Of a stretch of 64,000 bases of DNA, positions 1 through 10,071 are shown piece by piece; the stretch's first letter is position 1; each line of letters starts with the position of its first letter. A program made the position numbers and the translations under genes. The DNA comes from Shewanella atlantica. GTDB taxonomy: Bacteria > Pseudomonadota > Gammaproteobacteria > Enterobacterales > Shewanellaceae. The notes under the pieces are model-generated. The model was not told the DNA's origin and did no database searches. It worked only from the letters and a program-made list of their open reading frames with translations. The DNA lies in assembly GCF_003966265.1 (NCBI RefSeq), contig NZ_RXNV01000001.1, forward strand, positions 1,116,001 to 1,180,000, given 5' to 3'.

Positions 1-2
1 GG

Positions 3-941
3 TTTTCCTGCTCAGAACCTGCAGGAAGCTCTGGGTTGTGCTACTGGCATGACCCTAAAATCATTAAAAATAAGCCCGAGGATATCCATAATTTGGAGCA
101 GTTCGCCCGTAATGGCGGCATGCTCAGAGGCTTGGCGCTTAAACGCGCCAAGTTGCCCGGTATAGACCTGGTCAGGCATCATCAGAAAGTCGGTTTCGAT
201 ATGACTCACGCCGAGTTATATCGCGCAGATCTGCAAGGTGCACATCTATTCAACCTCAATCTTCATAAAGCCAGTCTGATGAAAGCAGATCTCAGAGACT
301 CAAATGTTCACTGCGCTAACTTAGTAGGGACGAACCTATTGGGCATCAAGTGGAATGGCGCCAAGATTGAGAACATCTACACCGGAACAAAATTAAAACA
401 GGAAACCTTAGCCTTGGAAGCCGTACGTGTCGGTGAAAAAGAGATAGCCAGAGATTATTTTGAGCAGGCGGAAGAGATCTACCGCGACCTTCGTAAAGCC
501 GCCGACCGAGAGGGTCTGTTTGCGATGTCGGGAGACTATATTCGCAAAGAGCTCACCATGCGCCGCCATCAAATGCCAAAGTATAGCTTTCACCGAATAA
601 TCTCTAAAATGATCGATCTGTTCTGTGGCTATGGTGAAGCACCATTGCGGGTGATTGGATTTTCACTGGGTCTGATTATTGTCTGCGCCATTTTCTATCT
701 TTTTACGGGGCTGAGTTATGACGGTCAGATCCATGTCTTTGAAACGAGCCACGGTTTTTCAAAAAATGTATATCTGTTTTTCAACTGTATTTACTACTCG
801 GTCGTGACTTTTACGACCCTGGGATATGGTGACTTTACGCCTATCGGCTTCTCGCGAGCCATTGCAGCGATAGAGGCATTTACCGGCAGTTTCACCATAG
901 CACTGTTCGTGGTCGTCTTTGTGAAAAAGATGACAAGATAA
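3..941 (+). CDS. Pentapeptide-repeat protein fused to a two-helix K+-type ion channel (5' partial)
   Basis: The frame is open from the first full codon (position 3), so the gene begins outside the window; the TTG at 36 is unlikely to be the true start. The N-terminal half has A(D/N)LxxA-type pentapeptide repeats (e.g. YRADLQGAHL, LMKADLRDSNV at about 225-320). After a charged, probably helical linker come two hydrophobic segments flanking a pore loop with the selectivity-filter signature TTLGYGD (about 811-831), as in Ion_trans_2/KcsA-type channels. The protein should sit in the inner membrane, with the repeat domain cytoplasmic. The combination suggests a gated cation channel whose opening is controlled by the repeat domain; the stimulus is unknown. 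The final residues (KKMTR) are basic, consistent with a cytoplasmic end. Channel fold is well supported; ion preference is inferred from the filter only. Confidence 0.8.
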   Translation, partial: FSCSEPAGSSGLCYWHDPKIIKNKPEDIHNLEQFARNGGMLRGLALKRAKLPGIDLVRHHQKVGFDMTHAELYRADLQGAHLFNLNLHKASLMKADLRDSNVHCANLVGTNLLGIKWNGAKIENIYTGTKLKQETLALEAVRVGEKEIARDYFEQAEEIYRDLRKAADREGLFAMSGDYIRKELTMRRHQMPKYSFHRIISKMIDLFCGYGEAPLRVIGFSLGLIIVCAIFYLFTGLSYDGQIHVFETSHGFSKNVYLFFNCIYYSVVTFTTLGYGDFTPIGFSRAIAAIEAFTGSFTIALFVVVFVKKMTR

Positions 942-1313
942 AAAGGTAAGCAGATTCAGGTTTCTAAATGTTGTACCTGTATATTCCTGCTTCTGATTCC
1001 CGGCTAATAGCTCGTAGCCCCTCCCGACACTTTTGAGGGGTAGCTCACATTTCAACTTGACACATTCAAGCCAACCCCGCAATCATCGCGTGTTTTGTGA
1101 AGATCTCTGCAGAATCAGTGCCGGATAATACTGCTAAGACCTGATCCACAATCAGCCGTGGTTATACTCATTAGAATTAAAAATGATCTCTTTATCGCTC
1201 ACGCTTTGCAGAGCGATCCCTCCCTACATATAAAGAGACCTCATTGTACCAACAAAGAAGTGCCAACTAAGAAACTTGCTCCTGATAGCTAATTAATAAC
1301 TAAGGCAGATACG
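942..1313. other. Intergenic region upstream of the formate dehydrogenase gene
   Basis: 372 bases without a convincing gene. There is a short imperfect inverted repeat (CCCCTC...GAGGGG, about 1020-1042) that could be a weak terminator for the channel gene, and an AT-rich stretch before the start at 1314 that must contain the fdh promoter. The gene start is preceded by AAGG eight bases upstream. I see no RNA gene or clear operator. Confidence 0.5.
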
Positions 1314-4300
1314 ATGAAAAAGCTGAAAATCGATGGTACGCTGCTATCGGCTCGACCGGAAGAACTCCTGATCGACATAGCAAGAGATGCGGGGATAGCG
1401 ATCCCAAGCCTTTGCGAGCGCCCTATCAAGGGTCAACACAAGAGTGGCGGTGAAGAGAAAAGTCACTGTAACCTCTGTGTCGTTGAGATCCATTCTCATA
1501 AAACCAGCACGGGTGATGAGACTCCCCCCTCAACCGTAAGATCCTGTGAAACGACATTTGCATCCCTGTGTGGTAATGCACAATCGAACGCAACAGACAC
1601 AAATAGCCAGATTGAAGTTGTCACTCAATCGGCCTACCTTAGTCAGCAGCGACAAGCCTCGCTGACAGAAATATTGAGTGACCACTTTGCAGACTGTGAA
1701 GCCCCCTGCCAACAAGCCTGCCCGGCAGGCGTCGATGTACAGTCATATCTGTTTCATATCTCACAAGGCAACCATAAAGAAGCCGTAAAAGTGATTAAGG
1801 AGACCCTGCCACTCCCGTTATCCATCGGCAGAGTATGCCCCGCATTTTGTGAAACCGAGTGCAGACGAGGCCTGGTTGATGAGCCTGTAGCGATAAGACA
1901 ACTCAAGCGACATGCTGCCGACCTGGATATCGAAGACAGCGAAAGCTATGTGCCGCCTAAATCTCCGGCTACGGGGAAAAAAGTCGCCATAATCGGCAGC
2001 GGACCTGCTGGTATTACGGCCGGATATTATCTGTCCAACTCAGGACACGATGTCACCATCTATGAATCTATGCCGAAAGCCGGTGGGTGGTTACGCTACG
2101 GAATTCCTGAATACCGTCTACCTAAGGCGATACTAGATAAAGAGATCGACTTACTTTGTCAAAATGGTTTAAAGATCCAGACTAACATCAGGCTGGGTGA
2201 GCAGATCCACCTGAAACAGCTCGTTGATGATTTCGATGCAGTCTGCTTAGCCATTGGCGCACAAAAAGCAGTACCGATGAACTATCCGGGTATCGATCTT
2301 GAAGGTTGTTACTTAGGTGTCGACTATCTCAAAGATCACTGCACAGAAAAGCACTACAGGACCGGAGATAAGGTAGCCGTGATCGGAGGAGGGAACACCG
2401 CCATAGATTGCGCGCGAACCGCAAAACGCGACGGCGCCGATGTCACCCTCATCTATCGTCGCACCCGTGACGAGATGCCTGCCGAGCCCTTCGAGATTGA
2501 GGAAGCCGAACACGAAGGCATTAATTTCCATTTCTTGACAAACCCAATAGAGAATCACAGTGATGCCAATGGAAGAGTAAAGAGTATCACTCTGGAGAAA
2601 ATGGCATTGGGGGAACCCGATGCGACGGGAAGAAGGGCCCCTATCGCTACCGGAGAGCATTTTACCGAAGCCTTTGACACTGTTATTCCAGCCGTTTCAC
2701 AGATGCCTGATATGGAGTTTCTCAAACACCCGGAAAGTCAGCTCACCACAGGTAAGCTTGCGCTTACCCGCTGGAATACATTTGAAGGTTGCGATCACAC
2801 TATGTCGGCGGGCCTATCATCCGGCGTCGATAAACTCTTTGTCTTAGGTGACTCGAGGACGGGACCGGCTACGGCTGTCGCTGCGGTTGCCGACGGCAGA
2901 AAAGCCGCTCAAGCTATCGAAAAATTACTGACACAAGGCCTGGTCTGTGAACTGAGCCCTAAGCAGTTCAATGCTACTAAATCCGGTGACAATACTGAGT
3001 TATCTGCAGCACTTTACCCAGGTATAAAACAACAATCTAAAGCCAAGATGTTAGAGCTGGGCCTGAAAGAGAGAAGTTTTAATTTCAATGAAATAGAACT
3101 CGGCTTCGAGCCTGATCAAGCGATGCAAGAGGCTGCACGGTGTCTTGAGTGTGCATGCCAAGCCAATACCGACTGTAAGTTGCGCGACTATGCGACCGAA
3201 TACAAGGTTGATTCAGCCTCCCTCACCAATGTTGAACCACAGAGTTCACCGAGACAGTTCAGTGTCGATACCAGCAGTCCTTTCATTACCTTCGATGCTA
3301 ACCGCTGCATCAGCTGTGGTGCCTGCGTTGAAGTTTGTCAGAATCAGGATGGCCATAATGCCATCAGCTTTGCGCCCGATAATTATCAGGCTCTACCAAC
3401 CGAAATTGCAGCTAAGCAGTGTAAACGCGCCCCTCGCGTCGGCTTTAGCGCCTCCATGAATGATAGTGACTGCGTGCAATGTGGTAGCTGCATTCAAGTC
3501 TGCCCCACCGGAGCTCTGGTCGATGCGCGGGATAAGACTCAGGGAGTTACTACTGAACTTAAGCAGGTGTCAACCATCTGCACCTACTGCGGTATCGGTT
3601 GCAGGCTTAATATGCATATCGATGAAAACAAAAATAAAATTAAACGGATCACCGGCGATACCCGCTCAGTCGTCAACGAGGGAATGTTATGCGTCAAAGG
3701 TCGATTCGGTTTTGACTTTATCGACAGTGAACAAAGACTGACTCATCCGCTCATTCGAAAAGAGGGAAAACTCGTTCGAGCATCCTGGAGTGAAGCTATC
3801 GATTATATCGGCAGTAAACTCAATCCTATTATCGAAGAGCATGGCGGTAATGCGCTGGCTGGACTCGCCTCGGCCAAAGCGACAAATGAAGATAACTACC
3901 TGTTTCAAAAGCTATTTCGAAGCGTTATCGGCACGAACAATATCGATCACTGCGCCAGGCTCTGTCATGCATCGACTGTGACCGCACTGTATGACAGCTT
4001 AGGCAGCGGGGCCATGAGCAATGATATTCCGGGCATTAAAGAGTCCGATCTGATCTTCATATTAGGCTCGGATACCAGCAACGCCCACCCCATTATCGGC
4101 TCCCATATTAAGGAGGCCATTCGTGACCATGGTGCCAGACTTATCGTGGCCGATCCCAAGCGAGTCGATATTGCCGATCACGCTCAGCTCTACGTCAAAC
4201 AGAGACCCGGCACTGATATCATGCTGCTCAATGCCATCATGCAGCAGATCATTGCTAATAACTGGCACGATCAGGCCTATATCCAGAACAGAGTCGATGG

Positions 4301-5633
4301 GTTTAGCGCCCTTTACGACGAAGTGATGAAGCCAGATTACAATCTGGAGAATGCTGAGCTTATTACCGGCGTAGATGCAGCAGATATTGTCGCTATCGCA
4401 CAGCAGATAGGAACCGCAGAGAAGACGGCTGTGTATTACGCCATGGGGATCACCCAGCATACTTCTGGCCATGACAATGTCACCGCAATTTCCAATCTAC
4501 AGTTACTGTGCGGGAACATAGGTATTCGTGGTGCAGGCATTAACCCACTGCGAGGTCAGAGTAATGTTCAGGGAGCCTGTGACATGGGGGCTCTGCCGAA
4601 TTACTTCAGCGGTTATCAAAGAGTCGATGATCCTCAGGTGCAGCATCAATTCAAACAGGCCTGGAATAATCAAGAGCTCTCCAACCGTGAGGGGATAGCT
4701 GCAACAGAGATGATGCTTTCAATTCTCAAGGGAGATCTTAGAGCACTGTACATCATGGGTGAGAACCCGGTATTGAGCGATCCCGATCAGACTCATGTTC
4801 TCGAGGCTTTGCAGGCTGTAGAGTTTATGATTGTACAGGATATCTTTTTAACTGAGACCGCCCAGCTTGCCGATGTGGTACTCCCAGCCCTGACGTTTGC
4901 AGAAAAAACTGGACACTTCACCAATACTGAGCGCCGGGTACAGCAACTGCAAGTAGCCGTTACGCCTGTTGGAGAAGCAATGGAAGACTGGAAGATAGTA
5001 CAAGCAGTGGCTAAGCAGTTAGGCGCCGACTGGCACTATGAAAATGAGCAAGCAATATGGCACGAAATCACTCAGGTCACCCCTCAGTACCGCGGAATTA
5101 GTTGGGACTCTGTGGACGCTAACACTGAGCACGGTATCAGGGGAGTTCAATGGCCCTGCCCGGCGCAGGGGCATTCAGGCACACCTGTATTGCATACCAG
5201 TCAATTCACCCGTGGCCGGGCACAGATGAGGCCTGTCAGCCATACGCTTCCGCCAGAGATGCCTTGCAGCGAATATCCGCTTATCCTTTCAACCGGACGC
5301 TTACTCGAGCAATTTCATACAGGAACTCTCACCCGAAAGACGGCGGGACTGGATGAACTTGGTGCACCAAAGGTGATGATATCTGTCTATGATGCAGAGA
5401 TATTAGGGGTTAAAAATGGCGATATGCTAAAGATCTCATCTCGCCGTGGAGAGATTGAAATCGCGGCCTTCGTGACAAAACGAGCCCAGGCGGGAGTGCT
5501 GTTTTTACCCTTCCACTTTGCAGAAGCGGCAGCCAATAAACTGACCATAAATGCACTCGATCCTATCGCGAAGATCCCCTCGTTTAAGCTCTGTGCCATC
5601 AAAGCGGAAAAACTTGAAGCGGCAATGGTGTAA
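1314..5633 (+). CDS. Single-chain formate dehydrogenase: ferredoxin + GltD-like flavin module + 2[4Fe-4S] + molybdopterin catalytic subunit
   Basis: A 1439-residue fusion. Domains in order: plant-type [2Fe-2S] domain (Cys34, 52, 55, 78); a cysteine-rich GltD N-terminal domain (about 115-210); FAD/NAD(P)H Rossmann pair as in the glutamate synthase small subunit (GSGPAG near 227, GGGNTA near 358); a two-cluster ferredoxin domain (CISCGACVEVC near 663, CVQCGSCIQVC near 720); then a molybdopterin oxidoreductase with its own [4Fe-4S] site (CTYCGIGC near 755) and a C-terminal molydopterin dinucleotide-binding domain. At the active-site position where E. coli FdhF has selenocysteine the codon is TGT (Cys884 in ARLCHAS), so this is a cysteine enzyme. 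The likely reaction is formate + NAD(P)+ to CO2 + NAD(P)H, in the cytoplasm (no signal peptide). No fdhD or partner subunit is adjacent, which fits a self-contained enzyme. Similar long proteins exist in Vibrio/Shewanella. The direction in vivo and the choice of NAD or NADP are inference. Confidence 0.85.
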   Translation: MKKLKIDGTLLSARPEELLIDIARDAGIAIPSLCERPIKGQHKSGGEEKSHCNLCVVEIHSHKTSTGDETPPSTVRSCETTFASLCGNAQSNATDTNSQIEVVTQSAYLSQQRQASLTEILSDHFADCEAPCQQACPAGVDVQSYLFHISQGNHKEAVKVIKETLPLPLSIGRVCPAFCETECRRGLVDEPVAIRQLKRHAADLDIEDSESYVPPKSPATGKKVAIIGSGPAGITAGYYLSNSGHDVTIYESMPKAGGWLRYGIPEYRLPKAILDKEIDLLCQNGLKIQTNIRLGEQIHLKQLVDDFDAVCLAIGAQKAVPMNYPGIDLEGCYLGVDYLKDHCTEKHYRTGDKVAVIGGGNTAIDCARTAKRDGADVTLIYRRTRDEMPAEPFEIEEAEHEGINFHFLTNPIENHSDANGRVKSITLEKMALGEPDATGRRAPIATGEHFTEAFDTVIPAVSQMPDMEFLKHPESQLTTGKLALTRWNTFEGCDHTMSAGLSSGVDKLFVLGDSRTGPATAVAAVADGRKAAQAIEKLLTQGLVCELSPKQFNATKSGDNTELSAALYPGIKQQSKAKMLELGLKERSFNFNEIELGFEPDQAMQEAARCLECACQANTDCKLRDYATEYKVDSASLTNVEPQSSPRQFSVDTSSPFITFDANRCISCGACVEVCQNQDGHNAISFAPDNYQALPTEIAAKQCKRAPRVGFSASMNDSDCVQCGSCIQVCPTGALVDARDKTQGVTTELKQVSTICTYCGIGCRLNMHIDENKNKIKRITGDTRSVVNEGMLCVKGRFGFDFIDSEQRLTHPLIRKEGKLVRASWSEAIDYIGSKLNPIIEEHGGNALAGLASAKATNEDNYLFQKLFRSVIGTNNIDHCARLCHASTVTALYDSLGSGAMSNDIPGIKESDLIFILGSDTSNAHPIIGSHIKEAIRDHGARLIVADPKRVDIADHAQLYVKQRPGTDIMLLNAIMQQIIANNWHDQAYIQNRVDGFSALYDEVMKPDYNLENAELITGVDAADIVAIAQQIGTAEKTAVYYAMGITQHTSGHDNVTAISNLQLLCGNIGIRGAGINPLRGQSNVQGACDMGALPNYFSGYQRVDDPQVQHQFKQAWNNQELSNREGIAATEMMLSILKGDLRALYIMGENPVLSDPDQTHVLEALQAVEFMIVQDIFLTETAQLADVVLPALTFAEKTGHFTNTERRVQQLQVAVTPVGEAMEDWKIVQAVAKQLGADWHYENEQAIWHEITQVTPQYRGISWDSVDANTEHGIRGVQWPCPAQGHSGTPVLHTSQFTRGRAQMRPVSHTLPPEMPCSEYPLILSTGRLLEQFHTGTLTRKTAGLDELGAPKVMISVYDAEILGVKNGDMLKISSRRGEIEIAAFVTKRAQAGVLFLPFHFAEAAANKLTINALDPIAKIPSFKLCAIKAEKLEAAMV

Positions 5634-5660
5634 CGTGTTACAAACATAAACCATCAGCAA

Positions 5661-5690
5661 AAAGGGAAGCGCTTAGCTTCCCTTTTTGTT
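5661..5690. terminator. Intrinsic terminator between the convergent fdh and chemoreceptor genes
   Basis: Ten-base stem AAAGGGAAGC / GCTTCCCTTT with a five-base loop, followed by a T-rich run on the plus strand and, because the left arm starts with A residues, a usable T-run on the minus strand as well. It lies between two gene 3' ends and probably serves both. Confidence 0.85.
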
Positions 5691-5707
5691 TTTACAGAAA
5701 TTAACGG

Positions 5708-7363
5708 TTACACCTTAAACTGCCCAACCAGATCTCCTAGGTTATCCCCCTCCTGAGCCAGCTTTTGACTCACACCAGAGGTACTCTGACTCGAATTCAT
5801 CAACTCATTGACGATATCCTGAATCGCAAAGACGTTACGATTAATCTCCTCGGTCACTGAACTTTGCTCCGTTGCTGCGGTAGCGATCTGCGTACTCATG
5901 TCATTTATCGACGTCACGGCCGATGTCACCGCACCAAGACTCTCAGAGATGGCTCTTGATGACTCAACCGAACGCAAACAACTCTGCTGACTCGCATCCA
6001 TGGTACTCACAGCTTGTGAAACAAGGTTATGGAGTTCACTAAGCATCTCATTGATCTCTAATGTGCTGGCCTGAGTCCTGCTGGCCAGGCTGCGAACTTC
6101 ATCGGCAACTACGGCAAAACCGCGCCCCTGCTCACCGGCTCTCGCCGCCTCTATGGCTGCATTTAACGCCAATAGATTAGTTTGCTCGGCAATACCGCCA
6201 ATCACGGTTAAAACACTATTAATTTTCTGAGATTGTTCACGCAGGGAGTTAATATGCTCGGCAGCCGTGTCTATTTCAGCCATTAGTGACGATACTTCGG
6301 TTAATGAAGTATCAACACAATCCTGAGCCGTGGTCACATCTCCGGTTGCGGCGAGTGTTGCTTCAGCCACTTGAGAAGTATTTTGTGCTACCTCACTCGC
6401 GGTCGCTGACATCTCGGTGATAGCAGTGACCACCTGATCAGTCTCATTGTTATGGTTAGCCAACTGCTCAGCCATCACCTGTGTCTGACTATTAATATCA
6501 TCTGCGCCACTCTTGACCTCTAGGGTGACATTGGCGACATCCCTGATGATCCCCTGCAGCTTGTCGACAAACAGATTAAATGCCCGGCCAAGCTGCGCAA
6601 TCTCATCACGCCCCTCAATATCGAGTCGCTTAGTAAGATCTCCTTCCCCTTTGGCAATATCTTCTAAATTGGTCACCATATTTCTTATGGGGTGTACCAT
6701 ACGTTGCGCCGCAATAAGCACGCCCACTACTGTCAGCAAACCTAAAACCAAGGTAATAACCAGTATGGTTATCGCTTTACTCTTCATATGTTCGGTGAGC
6801 GTTTGTTGAAAACCGGAGATCTCCGCTTCGATATCATCCATATAAGCCCCGGTACCTATCATCCAGTTAGTATTGGGGATCATCGCGGCATAACTCACCT
6901 TAGGCACCAACTCGGTTACACCGGGTTTTTTATGGTGATAGTGGAAAATGCCATCACCATTTCTGGCGGCATCCAGCAGACCGACTATGACTTTCTTGCC
7001 ATTAGGATCTGTCATGCCAATGTTATTCATCCCCTCTTTCTCAGGCGTTGCACCGTGAAAGATGTTGATCCCCTGCTCATCATAGATGAAGAAATAGCCC
7101 GACTTACCGAAACGAATTTTACGCAGTGCAGCTTTCGGGTCTCCTCTCTCACCCAGGGTTAGTTGGTAAGCCACGATTTGGACGGCTATCTCAACCTCCT
7201 CTTGAAGCTGGTGCTGACGACTCTCAAGCAACTTTTCTCTGAAAGAGACAATATTTTGCTCTAAATTACTCGACTCAATCTGGTAAGAGAGGGCCATCAA
7301 ACAGGTAAAGACTAACACCAAAGGAAGCAGTGCGAATAACAACAGTTTATTTTTCAAACTCAT
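5708..7363 (-). CDS. Methyl-accepting chemotaxis protein with a single Cache (sCache) sensor
   Basis: Membrane chemoreceptor of 551 residues. A membrane segment at the N-terminus is followed by a periplasmic sensor of about 150 residues with the sCache_2 hallmarks ([21 protein letters not shown]), a second membrane segment (about 200-220), a HAMP domain (PIRNMV...GEGDLTKR) and the cytoplasmic signalling domain with the conserved hairpin tip ([19 protein letters not shown]). It would pass ligand signals to CheA/CheW; sCache_2 receptors often bind small organic acids, but the ligand cannot be read here. An ATG three codons upstream (7372) is possible, but 7363 has AGAGA at good spacing. Terminator shared with fdh. 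No che genes nearby. Confidence 0.9.
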   Translation of the reverse strand: MSLKNKLLLFALLPLVLVFTCLMALSYQIESSNLEQNIVSFREKLLESRQHQLQEEVEIAVQIVAYQLTLGERGDPKAALRKIRFGKSGYFFIYDEQGINIFHGATPEKEGMNNIGMTDPNGKKVIVGLLDAARNGDGIFHYHHKKPGVTELVPKVSYAAMIPNTNWMIGTGAYMDDIEAEISGFQQTLTEHMKSKAITILVITLVLGLLTVVGVLIAAQRMVHPIRNMVTNLEDIAKGEGDLTKRLDIEGRDEIAQLGRAFNLFVDKLQGIIRDVANVTLEVKSGADDINSQTQVMAEQLANHNNETDQVVTAITEMSATASEVAQNTSQVAEATLAATGDVTTAQDCVDTSLTEVSSLMAEIDTAAEHINSLREQSQKINSVLTVIGGIAEQTNLLALNAAIEAARAGEQGRGFAVVADEVRSLASRTQASTLEINEMLSELHNLVSQAVSTMDASQQSCLRSVESSRAISESLGAVTSAVTSINDMSTQIATAATEQSSVTEEINRNVFAIQDIVNELMNSSQSTSGVSQKLAQEGDNLGDLVGQFKV

Positions 7364-7499
7364 GTTTAGCATCTCTATACTCTCCCCACATGAACTTTTT
7401 GGTAATAAATACCCATAGTGAATAAAGTATAGATGACATGTACATTTGGTTATGTTTTAGGCAGAAATATTCAGTCTTAAGAATGAGAAAGCATACTCG

Positions 7500-8708
7500 T
7501 TACGTGCACCCGCTAATGACACCAAAAGAGATAAACAGCAACACTAAGATCAAAATGTGGGGCTTGAATATCTTAAGAAGACCAAAACCCAAGAGAACTA
7601 ATACCATGTCGATGGGTTCAACCACAGCCCCGGTAAATATCGGCTGATACAAAGCTGCAAGTAAGAAACCGACCACACAGGCATTCACACCGGTAATTGC
7701 TCCGATGATTTGTGGACGTTGACTGAGCCCATGCCAACTCCTCAATGCCACCAGCATGAGTAAGAAGCCGGGTAGGAAGATTGCAAGCGTTGCGACCAAG
7801 GCGCCAGTTAATGGTTGAGTTCCCCATAGCTCAGCCCCCAGGAAAGCAGCCAGTGCAAACATAGGTCCCGGAACCGCTTGTGCCAATGCATATCCGGTTA
7901 AGAAACGGTCGCTGCTCATGCCGTCCCCAACACTAGCCTCCAACAAGGGAAGCACTACATGCCCGCCTCCGAAGACCATGCTGCCCACCTGATAGAATTG
8001 GCTAAACAGATAAATAAGTTCTTGCTGTATGTTCCCCGTAGAATGAACATCCGCTTGCGATGAGAGTAGCAACACAGAGCCACTCAGAAAGAGAGCGAAA
8101 ATACCCAGCCAAAAATAATTAAGCTTCACCGGCTCTCTAACAGAGGTCACATCAGAAAAAGTGCCGGATGCCATCTGTCCAGACTTGTCAGACAGAGCGA
8201 CGCTTCCTACCAAAGCCGCAAATATTAACAATACAAACTGAAGCCAGACGGCGGCCTGTAACAAGACGATAGCGCCACTGATAATCATCACCAAACGTGA
8301 TGGTGTATTTCGGCAAAATTGGTTAAACATGAGCCACACCGCATCGGCAACCACAACCACTGCCAATAACTTCAGGCTATGAATGATGGATGTCGTTATC
8401 GGGTACTCCATCCATTGAGCACTGGTAACCGCCAACAATAATAACAGGATAAATGAAGGTAATGTAAATCCTAGAAAGGCGGCTACCCCACCGAGGAGCC
8501 CGCCTCTGAGGTAACCGATGGCGAATCCGACCTGGCTCGAACCTGGCCCGGGTAAAAACTGGCTCAGTGCAACAAGCCCACCGTACGCCTTCTCGTCGAG
8601 CCATTTGAGTTCAATAACGAAAGTTTGTCTGAAATAACCGATATGTGCGGCGGGGCCGCCAAAGCTTACTAAGCCTAATGAGAGGAAACGAAAAAAGATC
8701 TGCCACAT
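7500..8708 (-). CDS. chrA: Chromate transporter family protein (two-domain ChrA)
   Basis: About 402 residues with two homologous CHR halves. The first has SFGGPAAHIGYFR and LPGPGSSQVG, the second has FGGGHVVLPLLE and VPGPMFALAAF, the paired signature of long-chain chromate-ion transporters. Around ten hydrophobic segments place it in the inner membrane, where ChrA exports chromate; some family members may carry other anions. The frame extends upstream to 8759, but the extra 17 residues are not ChrA-like, and the ATG at 8708 begins directly with WQIFFRFLSLG, matching the family start. No chrB regulator or other metal-resistance gene is nearby, so a role in chromate resistance is inference from family alone. 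Confidence 0.88.
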   Translation of the reverse strand: MWQIFFRFLSLGLVSFGGPAAHIGYFRQTFVIELKWLDEKAYGGLVALSQFLPGPGSSQVGFAIGYLRGGLLGGVAAFLGFTLPSFILLLLLAVTSAQWMEYPITTSIIHSLKLLAVVVVADAVWLMFNQFCRNTPSRLVMIISGAIVLLQAAVWLQFVLLIFAALVGSVALSDKSGQMASGTFSDVTSVREPVKLNYFWLGIFALFLSGSVLLLSSQADVHSTGNIQQELIYLFSQFYQVGSMVFGGGHVVLPLLEASVGDGMSSDRFLTGYALAQAVPGPMFALAAFLGAELWGTQPLTGALVATLAIFLPGFLLMLVALRSWHGLSQRPQIIGAITGVNACVVGFLLAALYQPIFTGAVVEPIDMVLVLLGFGLLKIFKPHILILVLLFISFGVISGCT

Positions 8709-8813
8709 ATGAAAGCACGAATAGAAACGGTGCCTTACTTTAGACGGGCAATATGACAAAAAGATGAATTTGATACCAAAATATATTAATTTAAAAAATC
8801 TGAATGGTACGCA

Positions 8814-9989
8814 TTAATACAGTGGCATTTTATCTACATTGTCGAGTGGAGCTCGTTTTCCAATAAGCCCTTCAACCCAGGCTACCACCTCTTTAGAGGT
8901 CGCTCTGAATGTCGTTAGCTTCCCGCCATAAAGGCTCATTATTCTTGGGTGGGATATACGCTTTAATAGCAGTATCTCTCTTGGGCTCTCAAATGCACTG
9001 CCACTGTGTTTAGGTAATACTCTTACACCACAAAATGTCTCGACAATCCGCTCCTCAAGCTTTTCCACACTACCGGTTCCGGGGAAATAATGCTGATAGA
9101 TACCCAGCAGATAAAATTGCTCCTCACGAGTAGGTTCGGGTTGATAAGCTAAATGCTCAATGCTTGTTTCTGTCGTTCCCAGTAAGGTCTTTCCCTTCCA
9201 TGGCATAACAAATACAACCCTTTCATCAAAACACGACTCTAAGTACAAGATCCCATCAGGTGGGGATATATCGAGTAGAAGATGGGTTCCCTGAACCAGC
9301 TCAACTTCCTCTTTCACCATAGGGGGGGCAACGCGGTTCAGAACCTCATTAACCCAGGGACCAGCGGCATTGATAACCGATGAAGCCTGTACCACAACCT
9401 CCTCATCCAGGTGTGTATATTTCACTTCACAAGAATCTGGCCTATGTGTTATTGACTCACAGGTCGTATCTTGTAACACCTTTGCTCCTAATGACTCAGC
9501 ACTTTTTATCACAGCTTTCGTTAATGCTTTATCATCCGTTTGCGCATCCCAGTATTGAAATACGGCCTTTAACCCCTGGAGTTTTAACCCCTTGAGCTTT
9601 GACCATTGAACTGCTGGAATGCTCTTAAAGCGCCCTAGAGGATCTAACTCGCTAAGTAATGCGTAGAGACTCAAACCGGCCCGGACAGTCCATTGGTTGC
9701 GGTGGCTATTATGATAAACGGGAATGTAGAATGGAACGGGCTTAACAAGACTAGGCGCAAGAGTAAGCAAACTTCTGCGTTCGGCCAAAGACTTTCGAAC
9801 TAAGGGAAGCTGTCCGGTCTCCAGGTATCTCAAGCCACCGTGGATAAGCTTACTGGAGTTAGCCGAAGTCTGTCCTCCCACCTCCCCTCTTTCCAGCAGC
9901 AATACACTGAAACCTGAAGCGGCAGCACACTGGGCGATGCCGGCCCCATTGATCCCACCACCAATTATGACCACATCCACTTTCTTCAC
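8814..9989 (-). CDS. Glycerol-3-phosphate dehydrogenase-like FAD oxidoreductase, short form
   Basis: 391 residues. It opens with the FAD-binding motif VVIIGGGINGAGIA and has the GlpD-type stretch SSKLIHGGLRYLE, a conserved NAAGPWVN and, near the end, SLYGGKLTTFRATS, all typical of the aerobic sn-glycerol-3-phosphate dehydrogenase/DAO family. Canonical GlpD is about 500 residues; here the helical C-terminal DAO_C domain is absent, so this is a short paralogue rather than a proven GlpD. The expected chemistry is flavin-dependent oxidation of glycerol 3-phosphate or a related hydroxy compound at the membrane surface, passing electrons to quinone. No glpK, glpF or glpR is near. A ribosome site (AGGAGATGTTG) precedes the ATG. 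It follows the ohrR-like gene by 82 bases on the same strand and may be cotranscribed. Confidence 0.75.
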   Translation of the reverse strand: MKKVDVVIIGGGINGAGIAQCAAASGFSVLLLERGEVGGQTSANSSKLIHGGLRYLETGQLPLVRKSLAERRSLLTLAPSLVKPVPFYIPVYHNSHRNQWTVRAGLSLYALLSELDPLGRFKSIPAVQWSKLKGLKLQGLKAVFQYWDAQTDDKALTKAVIKSAESLGAKVLQDTTCESITHRPDSCEVKYTHLDEEVVVQASSVINAAGPWVNEVLNRVAPPMVKEEVELVQGTHLLLDISPPDGILYLESCFDERVVFVMPWKGKTLLGTTETSIEHLAYQPEPTREEQFYLLGIYQHYFPGTGSVEKLEERIVETFCGVRVLPKHSGSAFESPREILLLKRISHPRIMSLYGGKLTTFRATSKEVVAWVEGLIGKRAPLDNVDKMPLY

Positions 9990-10071
9990 AACATCTCCTT
10001 ATGAGTCCCGGCGAAAATAAACTATCCGGCAGGCCTTATGTTCAAGATTGCATGAACGTTAAGTATTAAGC

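Noticed and set aside
1017..1044. Terminator for the pentapeptide/channel gene
   Set aside because: Only a six-base stem (CCCCTC/GAGGGG) and no T-run; too weak to list.
3954..3974. Selenocysteine in the formate dehydrogenase
   Set aside because: The active-site codon is TGT (Cys), and no in-frame TGA exists, so no SECIS element is needed.
4062..4472. Long antisense frame inside the formate dehydrogenase gene
   Set aside because: It is the complement of strongly conserved molybdopterin-domain coding sequence and has no ribosome site or recognisable protein.
8377..8604. Second minus-strand frame inside chrA
   Set aside because: Overlaps the conserved first CHR domain in another frame; no independent support.
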